Shown here: one piece after another, positions 34,341 through 43,478 of the stretch
Layout: each line of letters starts with the position of its first letter
How positions within the stretch are numbered: position 1 is the first letter of the stretch
DNA from: an uncultured Phocaeicola sp.
GTDB taxonomy: Bacteria; Bacteroidota; Bacteroidia; Bacteroidales; Bacteroidaceae
NCBI GenBank assembly: GCA_944320135.1
Contig: CALUGI010000027.1
Coordinates: forward strand, 1 to 46,177
Direction: 5' to 3'
Length of the DNA: 46,177 bases
The notes under the pieces: generated by a model
Told to the model about the DNA's origin: nothing
The model's database searches: none
Seen by the model: the letters and a program-made list of their open reading frames with translations, nothing else
Program-made: the position numbers and the translations under genes

Positions 34341-35915
34341 ATGAAGTTTAAATATTCAATACGGACGATTGTTCTCCCCATGCTTGTGCTGGCCGGCACA
34401 GTGAACGGGCAAATTTATCCGGGAACAAACGAAAACGGAAAGTTCGGCTACACAAATGAAAAGGGAGATACCATAATGGCTTTTGACTTGGACGAGGCGT
34501 ATCATTTGAAAAACGGTGCGGCCAAATTCAAGAAGGACGGGAAGTATGGTTTTATCAATGCTGAAGGCAGAGTCATAGCAGAGCCTAAATATGCGGAGAC
34601 GGGAACCTTCAATTCAATGGGAGTTTGTTGGGTCTGCATGAAAGGGGGAACGGATAAAAACGGAGTGTTCAACGGCTCGTCTTTCGGACTTGTCAATAAA
34701 GACGGGAAAGAGATTGTTCCTCCGGTCTATGAGGAAGTAGGTTCTTTCAGCGTGGTCATTAAAGGAGACAAATATTACATGTATGACGAGAGCGACAATG
34801 CAGACGTTCTTTATCCCAATATTGACGTTACTGCCGAACAGTCTCAGGAAAAGACGAACTGGATGCACATTGCCTCCAGCGAGCTTCCCTTGTCTCCGTT
34901 CCCTTACTTTTGGTACACGAACGACAAGTCGGACAGAAAAGTAGGAGTGGTGGACGCGGAAGGAAACAAGATATTCGGCGAAGAAACGCATTATACGGTA
35001 TTTCCGCCTTCCGACAGGATGATATTGCTGAAAGTGAAAGAAGGCAGGGATATGGAAGTGGCGTATTTCAATATGGATACAAGGCAATTGTGCAAGGTCC
35101 CGTTTGAAAGCGGCTCTTACCGGCCGTTCAAGTGCGGAGTGGCGAGAGTGACGCTCGAAAAAGACAAATATTGCTTTATCGACAAGCAGATGAAGCCGAT
35201 TACTCAGGAATTCAAGAATGTCGGAGAGTTTAAAGAGGGCGTATGCCCTGTCTTGGAGGGAACAAGCGGATTGTGCGGCGTGATAGACTCTACAGGGCAG
35301 TGTGTGGTTCCTTACATTTATAAAAGCATCGGCAACACGTTCCACGAAGGGCTTGTCTATGTGAGTGACACAAACGGAAAATATGGTTACATAGATTCCA
35401 AGGGAAATATCCCCATCCCTTTGGAATATGAAGAGGCAACTAATTTCGGATGCGGTCTGGCCGGAGTGAAGAAGAATGGGAAATGGGGATACGTGAACCG
35501 CATGAATGAAACGGTAGTCCCGTTGATATGGGAAAACCTTATTGTCCCGGATTACCAGAACCAGCCGTTGGTTTGGGTGAAAGAACAGGAAAAATGGTAT
35601 GGCTATTCTCCTGTTCGGAAGCAAACGGTTACAAAGAACGGCTATGAAAATATTATGGTTTATAAAAATCCGAGTTTCCATATCGTCAAGAACGGAGAAC
35701 AGTATGGAATCGTAAACAATAGCGGGCAGGAAGCGATACCGGTTGCCCTCAACAGTTTTGAGGACGCCAAAACCGCTGTCAAATACTTGGAAGAAAACGA
35801 CAGGCAGCAACTGGCCGGAATCGAACTCCGCCGTTACTTGCTTCAAATGCCAAGCACTTCAGCCAACGGCTATAAGCTGAAAGACAAGATTCCGGAAGAA
35901 TTATGGGATTATTGA
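34341..35915 (+). CDS. Secreted WG-repeat protein
   Basis: The product is 524 aa. After a signal peptide (about 1-22, TVNGQ) it consists of seven to eight WG-type repeats: each has G-K-(F/W/Y)-G-(Y/F)-(V/I)-(N/D) followed by G-x-x-(V/I)-(V/I)-P and (Y/F)-(E/K)-x-(V/A). Examples are GKYGFINAEGRVIAEPKY and GKWGYVNRMNETVVPL. WG repeats probably form a beta-propeller or solenoid used for protein-protein contact; no catalytic residue stands out. The ATG at 34341 was chosen because the upstream extension overlaps the previous gene and would spoil the signal peptide. Confidence 0.82.
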   Translation: MKFKYSIRTIVLPMLVLAGTVNGQIYPGTNENGKFGYTNEKGDTIMAFDLDEAYHLKNGAAKFKKDGKYGFINAEGRVIAEPKYAETGTFNSMGVCWVCMKGGTDKNGVFNGSSFGLVNKDGKEIVPPVYEEVGSFSVVIKGDKYYMYDESDNADVLYPNIDVTAEQSQEKTNWMHIASSELPLSPFPYFWYTNDKSDRKVGVVDAEGNKIFGEETHYTVFPPSDRMILLKVKEGRDMEVAYFNMDTRQLCKVPFESGSYRPFKCGVARVTLEKDKYCFIDKQMKPITQEFKNVGEFKEGVCPVLEGTSGLCGVIDSTGQCVVPYIYKSIGNTFHEGLVYVSDTNGKYGYIDSKGNIPIPLEYEEATNFGCGLAGVKKNGKWGYVNRMNETVVPLIWENLIVPDYQNQPLVWVKEQEKWYGYSPVRKQTVTKNGYENIMVYKNPSFHIVKNGEQYGIVNNSGQEAIPVALNSFEDAKTAVKYLEENDRQQLAGIELRRYLLQMPSTSANGYKLKDKIPEELWDY

Positions 35916-35943
35916 ACGATTAATAAATTAAGTCAAGGAGTAT

Positions 35944-37155
35944 ATGAAACATCTGGCAAAATATTTCATAATTGCATTGATTGCTTTTCCTCTGTCTGCA
36001 AAGGCGCAACAGACGGAAGAAATGCAATACCGCCGCAGCTCGATATATAGTCTGCTGATCAATCACACAGACCAGAAGTTCAGCAAAGAAATAGCGGACG
36101 TATTCAAGAAAATGCCTGTGCCTGACAAGTACAACGATCACGACTTGAGCGTGAAAGTGGTTTCTACCGACAGAAAGGTAAGGGAAGACGAGTTGGGACG
36201 CGAGTTCCTGGAAACCAACAATGTAGCCAGCCGACTTGTGGCACGATGGTTCAACCGGAACATCCTGACGGGCGAGTGCGATACGGAACTGATCAAAGAG
36301 CGCGGACTTTACAACGCTTCGGAATTCGACAAAGAGCTGGCCGGACGTTCTGCACGAGGGAAAGCCATGCTGGAAGATGCGGGAGAAGAACTGATAGGCA
36401 ATACGTTTGTGCTGGTAAACGATATCCGCTATGTAGACAAAGCCAAAACCAGCAGAGGGTTCGGCGCATTCATGCGAATTGCAGGGTCGCTTGCCGCCGC
36501 TTATACAGGGCAAGACATTTATGATGATATCGGGAATCTGGCCGGAACTATGACGGAAACTCTGAAAGGATTTAAGGTGAAGATAGACACTCACCTGTAT
36601 CAGTTGGTATGGGACGAAGCTACAGCTATGGACTTTTACGCCAACTATTACAGCGACAACGGAAGGGATTCGCTGAAAAGGGATGCTTTTGAAAAGAACA
36701 GAAGCAAGTTCTGCCTCAAATATATAGGAAGCCAGCAGAACAACGGGAACGTGACGTCTTTTATGGGAGTGAACTTGGACATGCCGGAACAGATGATAAG
36801 GAAAGCCTGCCAGCGTGCGCTTGATGAAAACGTGGTGTTGCTGCAGCGCAAGTTTGAAGCATTCAAGATCAAGACTCCGCTGACCAGCACAACCCCCTTG
36901 AGAGCGGCAATCGGCTTGAAAGAAGGAATCACTGCCGAATCCGTGTTTGAAGTGCTGGAGGCCGTAATGGACGAGAACGACCGTGTCACTTACAAACGGG
37001 TGGGAATAATCAAGCCTGTGCCGAATCTGATATGGGACAACCGCTATATGGCGACGGAAGAAGGCGCATACGGAGCCGACTTCCAATATACGACATTTAA
37101 GAAAGTGCGGGGAAGGGACTTCTATCCCGGCATGTTGATTCGAGAAATAAAATAA
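35944..37155 (+). CDS. Secreted protein of unknown function
   Basis: The product is 403 aa, with a signal peptide cleaved near SAKAQ (about residue 21). The region up to about 155 is mixed helix and strand, with NTFVLVNDIRYVDKAK at about 160-175. A small-residue-rich helix follows (AGSLAAAYTGQDIYDDIGN) that is too polar to be a sure membrane anchor. The rest is soluble-looking, with YANYYSDNGRDSLKRDAF and a C-terminal beta-rich segment. No known family is recognised. It is in the middle of the export cluster, 28 bp after the WG-repeat gene. Confidence 0.6.
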   Translation: MKHLAKYFIIALIAFPLSAKAQQTEEMQYRRSSIYSLLINHTDQKFSKEIADVFKKMPVPDKYNDHDLSVKVVSTDRKVREDELGREFLETNNVASRLVARWFNRNILTGECDTELIKERGLYNASEFDKELAGRSARGKAMLEDAGEELIGNTFVLVNDIRYVDKAKTSRGFGAFMRIAGSLAAAYTGQDIYDDIGNLAGTMTETLKGFKVKIDTHLYQLVWDEATAMDFYANYYSDNGRDSLKRDAFEKNRSKFCLKYIGSQQNNGNVTSFMGVNLDMPEQMIRKACQRALDENVVLLQRKFEAFKIKTPLTSTTPLRAAIGLKEGITAESVFEVLEAVMDENDRVTYKRVGIIKPVPNLIWDNRYMATEEGAYGADFQYTTFKKVRGRDFYPGMLIREIK

Positions 37156-37182
37156 GGCGAAAACATATAAATATCAGAAAGT

Positions 37183-37686
37183 ATGAAGAAGACATTGTTG
37201 CTTGCGCTCAGTTTGCTGCTGGCCGCTGCAGCCCATGCGCAAAGATGGAGCTTTGATGATGAATCCGACTCGAAGGACGACTGGTTCGGCGTTGATTTGG
37301 GGGTCGGAGGAATGAAGGATTTGGACGGAACTGGAATTGATTTCGGCTTGCGCTATCTGCATGAATACACGAAGAATATCGCATGGGATGCCGTCAGCCT
37401 GAAAGCGGTTGCAAACACTGAAGATTTTGGAGCGACAATTACGCCCCAACTGATGACCGGTATCCGCCTTACAAGTCCGGGCCTGCTCAAAGACATGGCA
37501 GTGTTTGGAGGATTTAAGGCCGGATACGGCTATAATGTCGACGGAGAAGAAGGAGGCTTCTGCTATGAAGTGGAAGCCGGACTGAAAATCAATCGGCATC
37601 TCTTTGTGGGATATGCTTATAACAACCAAAAGTTAGGGGGCGGGAATGTCAAATATTCCGCATTCCGGATAGGATTCAACTTATAA
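37183..37686 (+). CDS. Predicted outer-membrane beta-barrel protein, small
   Basis: The product is 167 aa. A signal peptide (AAAHAQ, about residue 20) is followed by alternating strands (WFGVDLGVGGM, GIDFGLRYLHEY, VFGGFKAGYGYNV, CYEVEAGLKINRHLFVGYAY). The C-terminus is AFRIGFNL. Size and pattern fit an eight-stranded OmpA/OmpX-like barrel. It lies 27 bp after the preceding gene. Role unknown; with the first gene of the cluster it gives two barrels in one locus. Confidence 0.7.
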   Translation: MKKTLLLALSLLLAAAAHAQRWSFDDESDSKDDWFGVDLGVGGMKDLDGTGIDFGLRYLHEYTKNIAWDAVSLKAVANTEDFGATITPQLMTGIRLTSPGLLKDMAVFGGFKAGYGYNVDGEEGGFCYEVEAGLKINRHLFVGYAYNNQKLGGGNVKYSAFRIGFNL

Positions 37687-37713
37687 TCTGTATTCATTTC
37701 AAACGTCGAAACT

Positions 37714-38190
37714 ATGTTGCTGAAAAAAATAACTTTATTCCTGTGCTTCTTGTTCTCCGCAATTACGGTCAGTGCAGGCGACGTGCTCAACTATGAAATA
37801 GAAGGAGCCGGAGTAGGAACGCAAGGCACTTATCTTGTGAAGGTATGGGTCGTGTCGAAAAAGAACAAGCCCAATCTTAATCTGATAAAGAAGTGTGCCG
37901 TACACGGCGTGCTGTTCCGAGGATTCGTCAATGAAAGCAAACGCGGAGGGAAAAAGCCGTTGGCGGGAGGCGCCGTTGTAGAGCAGGAGCATAAATCTTA
38001 TTTTAAAGATTTCTTTGAAGACGAAGGGGCATACCGGAATTATGTCACGATGGTCAGCGATGCTTACGAAGTGGTGAAAACCAAGAAAAAAGAATACCGC
38101 ATCGGCGCAACCCTTTCGGTATATTCGGAGCAATTGCGCAAACAGCTGACTGCAGACGGCATTATCCGTGGACTTAACACGGGATTCTGA
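37714..38190 (+). CDS. Small secreted protein of unknown function
   Basis: The product is 158 aa. A signal peptide (about 1-20, TVSAGD) is followed by strands such as GTYLVKVWVVSKK and a helix IKKCAVHGVLFRGF, a strand-helix order resembling LPP20/CsgG-type domains, then KEYRIGATLSVYSEQLRKQL. No family is recognised with confidence. It is the last gene of the nine-gene block; a terminator lies about 115 bp downstream. Confidence 0.6.
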   Translation: MLLKKITLFLCFLFSAITVSAGDVLNYEIEGAGVGTQGTYLVKVWVVSKKNKPNLNLIKKCAVHGVLFRGFVNESKRGGKKPLAGGAVVEQEHKSYFKDFFEDEGAYRNYVTMVSDAYEVVKTKKKEYRIGATLSVYSEQLRKQLTADGIIRGLNTGF

Positions 38191-38304
38191 TTCCCGACAG
38201 GAGGTTTCCGTGGAGCCGGTCTCGAAGACGTTCAAATGAAGGGTCGGCGAAGGATGCAAATGGCGGAACGCCTTTTCAGAAAAATGCTTCGACGTTTCGC
38301 TTGA

Positions 38305-38345
38305 AACGCCCCGTTGTTTTTATTGAAGACGGCGGGGCGTTTTTT
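38305..38345 (+). terminator. Intrinsic terminator closing the export cluster
   Basis: A perfect 9-bp stem, AACGCCCCG (38305-38313) with CGGGGCGTT (38333-38341), leads into a T run at 38340-38345. It reads in the plus direction. Confidence 0.9.
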
Positions 38346-38347
38346 GT

Positions 38348-38402
38348 GTTCTCCCGCCCTGTCCGGAAAGTCTTTCGGGGGCTTGTTCCGGATGCCGCAA
38401 AA
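38348..38402 (+). repeat. ~56-bp dispersed repeat, copy B
   Basis: It begins GTTCTCCCG and ends CCGGATGCCGCAAAA. It matches 30285-30341 in the same orientation and, like that copy, starts within a few bases of a terminator T run. Confidence 0.75.
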
Positions 38403-38490
38403 ACTGTTTTCGTTTCTCCGTAAAGCGGAAGCGCCGGCCTGAAACGGCGAATAATTTGCCCGCGTTGTTTCCTTTGTCTGTTTAAATTAT

Positions 38491-38498
38491 TATTTTTG
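38491..38498 (+). promoter_or_regulatory. -7 box of rpoN
   Basis: TATTTTTG matches TAnnTTTG, 30 bp upstream of the rpoN ATG, with TTTG about 18 bp upstream as the -33 element. Confidence 0.65.
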
Positions 38499-38528
38499 CA
38501 GGCAGACTAACCAAATAAAGGATATTGA

Positions 38529-40013
38529 ATGGCACAAAGTTCACGTCAGGTTCAGACACAGGCACAGCAACAGGTGCAGACCCTTTCGCCCCAGCAGATT
38601 CTTGCCGTCAAGTTGCTGGAACTGCCTACCGTGGAGCTGGAAGAACGGATTCGCTCCGAATTGTTGGACAATCCGGCTTTGGAGGAAGGGAAGGATACGT
38701 CCGGCGCGGACGACGATTACGCTGACGACGATTACAACACGAAGGATGAAGACGGAGCGCCCAATACGGATACGGACGAGGACATCTCTTTGGGCGACTA
38801 TCGCACGGAAGACGATATCCCCGACTACAAGTTCCAGGAAAACAACCGCTCGAAGGACGACAAGGCGGAGGACATCCCTTTCTCCGACAGCGTGTCTTTC
38901 TATGAAACGCTGAAGGAGCAGCTCGACATGCAGCACCTCACTCCGGAAGAAAAGCAGTTGGGAGAGTATCTCATCGGCTCGCTCGACGATGACGGGCTTC
39001 TGCGCAAGTCGACGGAAACGCTTGCCGACGAACTGGCCATTTATCAAGGCGTCTATACGACTCCCGAACAGCTGGAACGCGTGCTTTCGGTCATTCAAGA
39101 CTTCGACCCGGCAGGCATCGGCGCACGGAGCCTGCAGGAGTGCCTGTTGCTGCAAATAAAGCGGAAAGAGGATTCTCCCCTCAAGCAGATAGAATATGAC
39201 ATTATCAGCAAATGCTGCGACGACTTTACCAAGAAGAACAGGGACAAGATTATCCAGAAGCTGAACATCACCGAACGGCAGTATAACGAGGCAGTGGCCG
39301 AACTGACCAAGCTGAACCCCCGTCCGGGAAGTTCGATGGGAGAGGCTATCGGGAAAAACTTGCAGCAGATAATCCCCGACTTTGTCGTAGAGACCGATGA
39401 CGACGGCACGATTTCCTTGAGCCTGAACAACCGCAATGTGCCGGAACTTCGTTTGAGCCGGGAGTTTGCAGACATGCTCGACGAGCACACGCGCAACAAG
39501 GCGAACCAGAGCAAGGAGTCGAAAGACGCCTTCATGTTTCTCAAGCAAAAGGTAGACGCGGCGCAGGGTTTCATCAATGCGGTGAAGCAGCGCCAGCAGA
39601 CGCTGATGAGCACCATGCAGGCGATAATCGACTTGCAGCGTCCTTTCTTTGAGGAAGGCGACGAATCGCTGCTCAAGCCGATGATTCTGAAAGATGTGGC
39701 GGAGAGGGCCAAGCTGGACGTGTCTACCGTTTCGCGCGTGAGCAACAGCAAGTATGTGCAGACGAACTTCGGAATCTATCCGTTGAAGTTCTTCTTCAGC
39801 GACGGGTATACCACCGAGAGCGGAGAAGAACTGTCGGTGCGCGAAATCAAGCGCATCCTGAAAGAGTGCGTGGACGGGGAAAACAAGGAAAGGCCCTACA
39901 CGGATGACGAGCTGGCCGAGATGCTGAAAGAGAAGGGGTATCCCATCGCCCGGCGCACCGTGGCGAAATACCGCCAGCAGCTGCATATTCCGATAGCCCG
40001 GTTAAGAAGGTAA
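38529..40013 (+). CDS. rpoN: RNA polymerase sigma-54 factor
   Basis: The product is 494 aa. The Gln/Leu-rich region I (QQQVQTLSPQQILAVKLLELP) interacts with activators. A long acidic region II (about 55-120, rich in Asp/Glu) follows, then the core-binding domain, the helix-turn-helix (LKDVAERAKLDVSTVSRV) and the RpoN box ARRTVAKYRQQL near the C-terminus, which contacts the -24 element. It directs polymerase to -24/-12 promoters that need ATP-driven enhancer-binding proteins; no such activator is in the window. The next gene starts 4 bp after its stop. Confidence 0.96.
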   Translation: MAQSSRQVQTQAQQQVQTLSPQQILAVKLLELPTVELEERIRSELLDNPALEEGKDTSGADDDYADDDYNTKDEDGAPNTDTDEDISLGDYRTEDDIPDYKFQENNRSKDDKAEDIPFSDSVSFYETLKEQLDMQHLTPEEKQLGEYLIGSLDDDGLLRKSTETLADELAIYQGVYTTPEQLERVLSVIQDFDPAGIGARSLQECLLLQIKRKEDSPLKQIEYDIISKCCDDFTKKNRDKIIQKLNITERQYNEAVAELTKLNPRPGSSMGEAIGKNLQQIIPDFVVETDDDGTISLSLNNRNVPELRLSREFADMLDEHTRNKANQSKESKDAFMFLKQKVDAAQGFINAVKQRQQTLMSTMQAIIDLQRPFFEEGDESLLKPMILKDVAERAKLDVSTVSRVSNSKYVQTNFGIYPLKFFFSDGYTTESGEELSVREIKRILKECVDGENKERPYTDDELAEMLKEKGYPIARRTVAKYRQQLHIPIARLRR

Positions 40014-40017
40014 GGCG

Positions 40018-40707
40018 ATGGACGGAAAGGCGACGAACGTTCCCGACGAGCTGGCATATCACGAGCCTTGTCGGGGGAATGGGGATATAAGGAAGGAGGG
40101 CAAACTGTTTCTGGCCTCCAGAATCATTTCGGCCGTGTGTGCTCCGTTTATGGTTCCGTTTCTGGCTTTCTTCCTGCTGCTGTTCTTCACTTATCTGAAC
40201 GTGATGCCGCTGGCCTACAAGCTGGTTGTTCTGGGTGTGGTGTATTGTTTCACCATACTGTTGCCCATGTTGGGAATCTATCTGTTCCAGAAACTTAACG
40301 GTTGGACCTTGCATGAGCTTGGAGTGCGCGAAAAGCGGATCGTTCCTTATCTCATGACGATAATCAGTTATGCGGCCTGTCTTGTCACTCTTTATAAGAT
40401 TCATTTGCCCCGCTATATGAGCGGCATCGTGACGGCTGCCTTGATTTGTATGGTTATCTGTGCGGCGGTCAATTTCCGGTGGAAAATCAGCACGCACATG
40501 GCAAGCTGCGGAATGATGGTGGGCGGCCTCCTTTCCTACAGCTTTATTTTCCGGTTCAATCCGGTGGGGTGGCTTTGTTTCTTCATCCTGTTGGCCGGAT
40601 TGCTCGGTTCGGCACGGATTATCGTCCGCCAGCACACCTTAAATGAGGTGGGCGGCGGATTTCTTGTCGGATTGTTTTGCGGTGTCATCGGAATTTTGTT
40701 TATTTGA
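40018..40707 (+). CDS. PAP2-superfamily-like integral membrane protein
   Basis: The product is 229 aa with about six membrane segments after a hydrophilic ~28-residue N-terminus. KISTHMASCGMM and SARIIVRQHTLNEVGGGFLVG resemble the SGH and R-x5-H motifs of PAP2 phosphatases. The first KxxxxxxRP motif is not clear, so activity is uncertain; a lipid or undecaprenyl phosphate phosphatase is one possibility. It starts 4 bp after rpoN, so the two are probably translated from the same message. Confidence 0.75.
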   Translation: MDGKATNVPDELAYHEPCRGNGDIRKEGKLFLASRIISAVCAPFMVPFLAFFLLLFFTYLNVMPLAYKLVVLGVVYCFTILLPMLGIYLFQKLNGWTLHELGVREKRIVPYLMTIISYAACLVTLYKIHLPRYMSGIVTAALICMVICAAVNFRWKISTHMASCGMMVGGLLSYSFIFRFNPVGWLCFFILLAGLLGSARIIVRQHTLNEVGGGFLVGLFCGVIGILFI

Positions 40708-40737
40708 AGATGAATATCAACTTTAAACTTGTAAGTT

Positions 40738-41118
40738 ATGGAATTTCCAACCAATATCAAGTACACCGGCGAACATGAGTGGATTCGTCTGGAGGGTGAA
40801 ACGGCATACGCGGGAATCACGGACTACGCGCAGGAGCAATTGGGCGACATCGTTTTCGTGGACATTGCGACCGTAGGCGAGACTTTGGAGAAAGGAGAAG
40901 TGTTCGGCACTATTGAAGTGGTGAAAACGGTTTCCGACCTTTTCTTGCCGATAGGCGGGGAGGTGCTTGAAGTCAATCCCGCATTGGAGGAACATCCGGA
41001 ACTGGTCAACGAAGACCCTTACGGCGAAGGCTGGCTGATAAAGCTCAAACCGACGGACGTGTCGGAAATGGACGGGCTGCTGGATGCCGAAGCGTATAAA
41101 AAGATTATTAATGAATAA
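40738..41118 (+). CDS. gcvH: Glycine cleavage system H protein
   Basis: The product is 126 aa. HEWIRLEGETAYAGITDYAQEQLGDIVFVD and, downstream, the lipoylation motif with Lys63 in GTIEVVKTVSDL are diagnostic. The lipoyl arm carries the aminomethyl group from the P protein to the T and L proteins in glycine cleavage. None of those partners is in the window. It is followed 15 bp later by purE, perhaps linking one-carbon and purine supply. Confidence 0.97.
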   Translation: MEFPTNIKYTGEHEWIRLEGETAYAGITDYAQEQLGDIVFVDIATVGETLEKGEVFGTIEVVKTVSDLFLPIGGEVLEVNPALEEHPELVNEDPYGEGWLIKLKPTDVSEMDGLLDAEAYKKIINE

Positions 41119-41133
41119 ATAAAAGACAACTGA

Positions 41134-41643
41134 ATGAAAGCGATTGTAAGTATAATCATGGGCAGCACGTCCGACCTTCCGGTGATGGAGAAGGCCGCCA
41201 AGCTGCTCGACGAGATGCAGGTGCCGTTTGAAATGAACGCCCTTTCCGCACACCGTACTCCGGCAGAAGTGGAGAAGTTTGCGAAAGAAGCCGCCGGGCG
41301 CGGAATCAAAGTTATCATTGCCGCTGCGGGCATGGCCGCTGCGCTTCCGGGCGTGATTGCCGCCAACACAACTCTCCCGGTTATCGGGGTGCCCGTAAAA
41401 GGCTCGGTTCTGGACGGTGTAGACGCGCTCTATTCAATCATTCAGATGCCTCCCGGCATACCCGTCGCTACGGTTGCCATCAACGGGGCGATGAACGCAG
41501 CCATCCTTGCCGTGCAGATGCTGGCTTTGTCGGACGAAGAACTTGCCGAGAAGTTTGCCTCCTACAAGGAAGGGCTGAAGAACAAGATAGTGAAGGCCAA
41601 CGAAGAACTGAAAGAAGTGAAATACGCTTATAAGACAAATTGA
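41134..41643 (+). CDS. purE: N5-carboxyaminoimidazole ribonucleotide mutase
   Basis: The product is 169 aa. MGSTSDLPVMEKAA and SAHRTP (His40, equivalent to the catalytic His45 of E. coli) mark the class I PurE. It converts N5-CAIR to CAIR in purine synthesis. Its stop codon overlaps the ispG start (TGATG), so the two are translationally coupled. purK is not nearby. Confidence 0.97.
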   Translation: MKAIVSIIMGSTSDLPVMEKAAKLLDEMQVPFEMNALSAHRTPAEVEKFAKEAAGRGIKVIIAAAGMAAALPGVIAANTTLPVIGVPVKGSVLDGVDALYSIIQMPPGIPVATVAINGAMNAAILAVQMLALSDEELAEKFASYKEGLKNKIVKANEELKEVKYAYKTN

Positions 41644-43478
41644 TGGACTGTTTCAACTATTCCCGCCGTCAGGCGAATGAAGTATATGTCGGCGCCACTC
41701 CTATGGGTGGCGCCAATCCTATCCGTTTGCAGAGCATGACCAATACTTCTACGATGGATACGGAAGCGTGTGTGGAGCAGGCGAAGCGCATCATTGAGGC
41801 AGGAGGCGAGTATGTGCGCCTGACCACCCAGGGCGTGCGTGAAGCGGAGAATCTGAAGAACATCAACATCGCTCTCCGCTCCCAGGGATACGGCACGCCG
41901 CTGGTGGCGGACGTGCATTTCAATCCGAAAGTGGCGGATGTCGCGGCATTGTATGCCGAGAAGGTGCGCATCAATCCTGGAAATTATGTCGATTCGCCCC
42001 GCACGTTCAAGAAACTGGAATATACGGATGAGGAATACGCGAAGGAAGTCGGAAAGATACGCGAACGCTTCGTCCCGTTCTTGAACATCTGCAAGGAAAA
42101 CCATACGGCCGTCCGTATCGGAGTAAATCACGGCTCGTTGTCCGACCGCATCATGTCACGTTACGGCGACACGCCCGAAGGCATGGTGGAGTCGTGCATG
42201 GAGTTCCTGCGCATCTGCGTGGAGGAAAACTTTATGAATGTCGTTATCTCCATTAAAGCGTCCAATACGGCGGTGATGGTCAAGACCGTGCGTCTGCTGG
42301 CGGAGCGGATGGACGAGGAAGGCATGGCGTTCCCGCTGCATCTGGGCGTGACGGAGGCCGGTGACGGGGAAGACGGGCGCATTAAGTCTGCCTTGGGCAT
42401 CGGCGCGCTGCTTGCCGACGGGCTGGGCGATACGGTACGCGTGTCGTTGAGCGAAGCGCCGGAGAAAGAGATTCCGGTGGCGCGCAAGCTGGTGGACTAC
42501 GTCACGAAGCGTGAGGGGCATCCCTACATTCCGGGTGCGGAGGCTCCCGGATTCTGCTATACGAACCCCGTGCGCCGTCATACGGAAGCGGTGCGCAACA
42601 TCGGCGGAGAGCATCTCCCCGTGGTCATCTCCGCCCGTCTGGACGGTAATCCGGAGGTGAGCGGGCAATTCAAGCCTGACTACATCTATTGCGGCCTTTC
42701 GATGCCGAAAGAGCGCAGGACGGACACCGGCTACATCGTGGATGCCGCAGCATGGGACGGGAGCGAGAACACTTGGCCCGCGTTCAACACCGAGCAGCTG
42801 ATAGGGCTGCATCATTGCGGTGCGGAGATGAAGTTTCTGTTCGTCACCTATATGGGACTGAACGACGAGACAATCTCTTGCCTGCGGTTGCATCCGGAGG
42901 TGGTGTTGGTGGCTCAGAGCAACCATCCGAACCGCTTGGGAGAGTTCCGGGGGCTGGTTCACCAGCTGATGAACGAGGGGCTCGGCAACCCGGTCGTATT
43001 CTTCCAGTTCTATCAGGAGAAAGACGTGGAAGACTTGGGAATCAAGGCTGCTGCGGATATGGGCGCGCTGATATTCGACGGATTCTGCGACGGCATCCTC
43101 CTTTACAACCACGGCAAGGACATCCCGGACGTGAAAGTGGACGAAATCGCCTTCGGAGTCCTTCAGGCGGGACGTGTGCGCACTTCGAAGACGGAATACA
43201 TCTCCTGTCCTGGTTGCGGGCGCACGATGTATGACCTCGAAGACACCATCGCCCGCATCAAGGCCGCGACTGCCCACATGAAAGGGCTGAAAATCGGTAT
43301 TATGGGCTGCATCGTGAACGGTCCGGGCGAGATGGCCGATGCGGACTACGGCTACGTCGGCGCAGGTCGAGGCAAAATCAGTCTGTACAAGAAGAAGGAG
43401 TGCATCGAAAAGAACATTCCGGAAGCGCAGGCCGTGGAGAAACTGATTGCCCTGATTGAAGCGGACGAAAAACTGTAG
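41643..43478 (+). CDS. ispG: 4-hydroxy-3-methylbut-2-enyl diphosphate synthase, large form
   Basis: The product is 611 aa. It makes HMBPP from MEcPP in the MEP isoprenoid pathway, with a 4Fe-4S cluster. Cys522 and Cys525 (CPGC), Cys556 (MGCIVNGPGE) and the nearby Glu563 are the expected cluster ligands. The length exceeds the ~370 aa of the E. coli enzyme because of the extra central domain found in plant, Chlamydia and Bacteroidetes forms. The ATG at 41643 overlaps the purE stop codon. Confidence 0.96.
   Translation: MDCFNYSRRQANEVYVGATPMGGANPIRLQSMTNTSTMDTEACVEQAKRIIEAGGEYVRLTTQGVREAENLKNINIALRSQGYGTPLVADVHFNPKVADVAALYAEKVRINPGNYVDSPRTFKKLEYTDEEYAKEVGKIRERFVPFLNICKENHTAVRIGVNHGSLSDRIMSRYGDTPEGMVESCMEFLRICVEENFMNVVISIKASNTAVMVKTVRLLAERMDEEGMAFPLHLGVTEAGDGEDGRIKSALGIGALLADGLGDTVRVSLSEAPEKEIPVARKLVDYVTKREGHPYIPGAEAPGFCYTNPVRRHTEAVRNIGGEHLPVVISARLDGNPEVSGQFKPDYIYCGLSMPKERRTDTGYIVDAAAWDGSENTWPAFNTEQLIGLHHCGAEMKFLFVTYMGLNDETISCLRLHPEVVLVAQSNHPNRLGEFRGLVHQLMNEGLGNPVVFFQFYQEKDVEDLGIKAAADMGALIFDGFCDGILLYNHGKDIPDVKVDEIAFGVLQAGRVRTSKTEYISCPGCGRTMYDLEDTIARIKAATAHMKGLKIGIMGCIVNGPGEMADADYGYVGAGRGKISLYKKKECIEKNIPEAQAVEKLIALIEADEKL

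Larger units (their letters stand above)
38191..38528 (+). other. Intergenic region between the export cluster and rpoN
   Basis: No gene is seen. It holds the cluster's terminator, the second copy of the ~56-bp element and the rpoN promoter. A small hairpin CGTTTC-gctt-GAAACG lies just before the terminator and overlaps its left arm, so the two could compete. Confidence 0.6.

Noticed and set aside
38541-39986. 481-codon open frame antisense to rpoN
   Set aside because: It mirrors the codon pattern of rpoN, has no domain and no promoter; long antisense frames are common in G/C-balanced coding DNA.
42156-43277. 373-codon open frame antisense to ispG
   Set aside because: Shadow of ispG; Arg/His-rich translation with no family resemblance.
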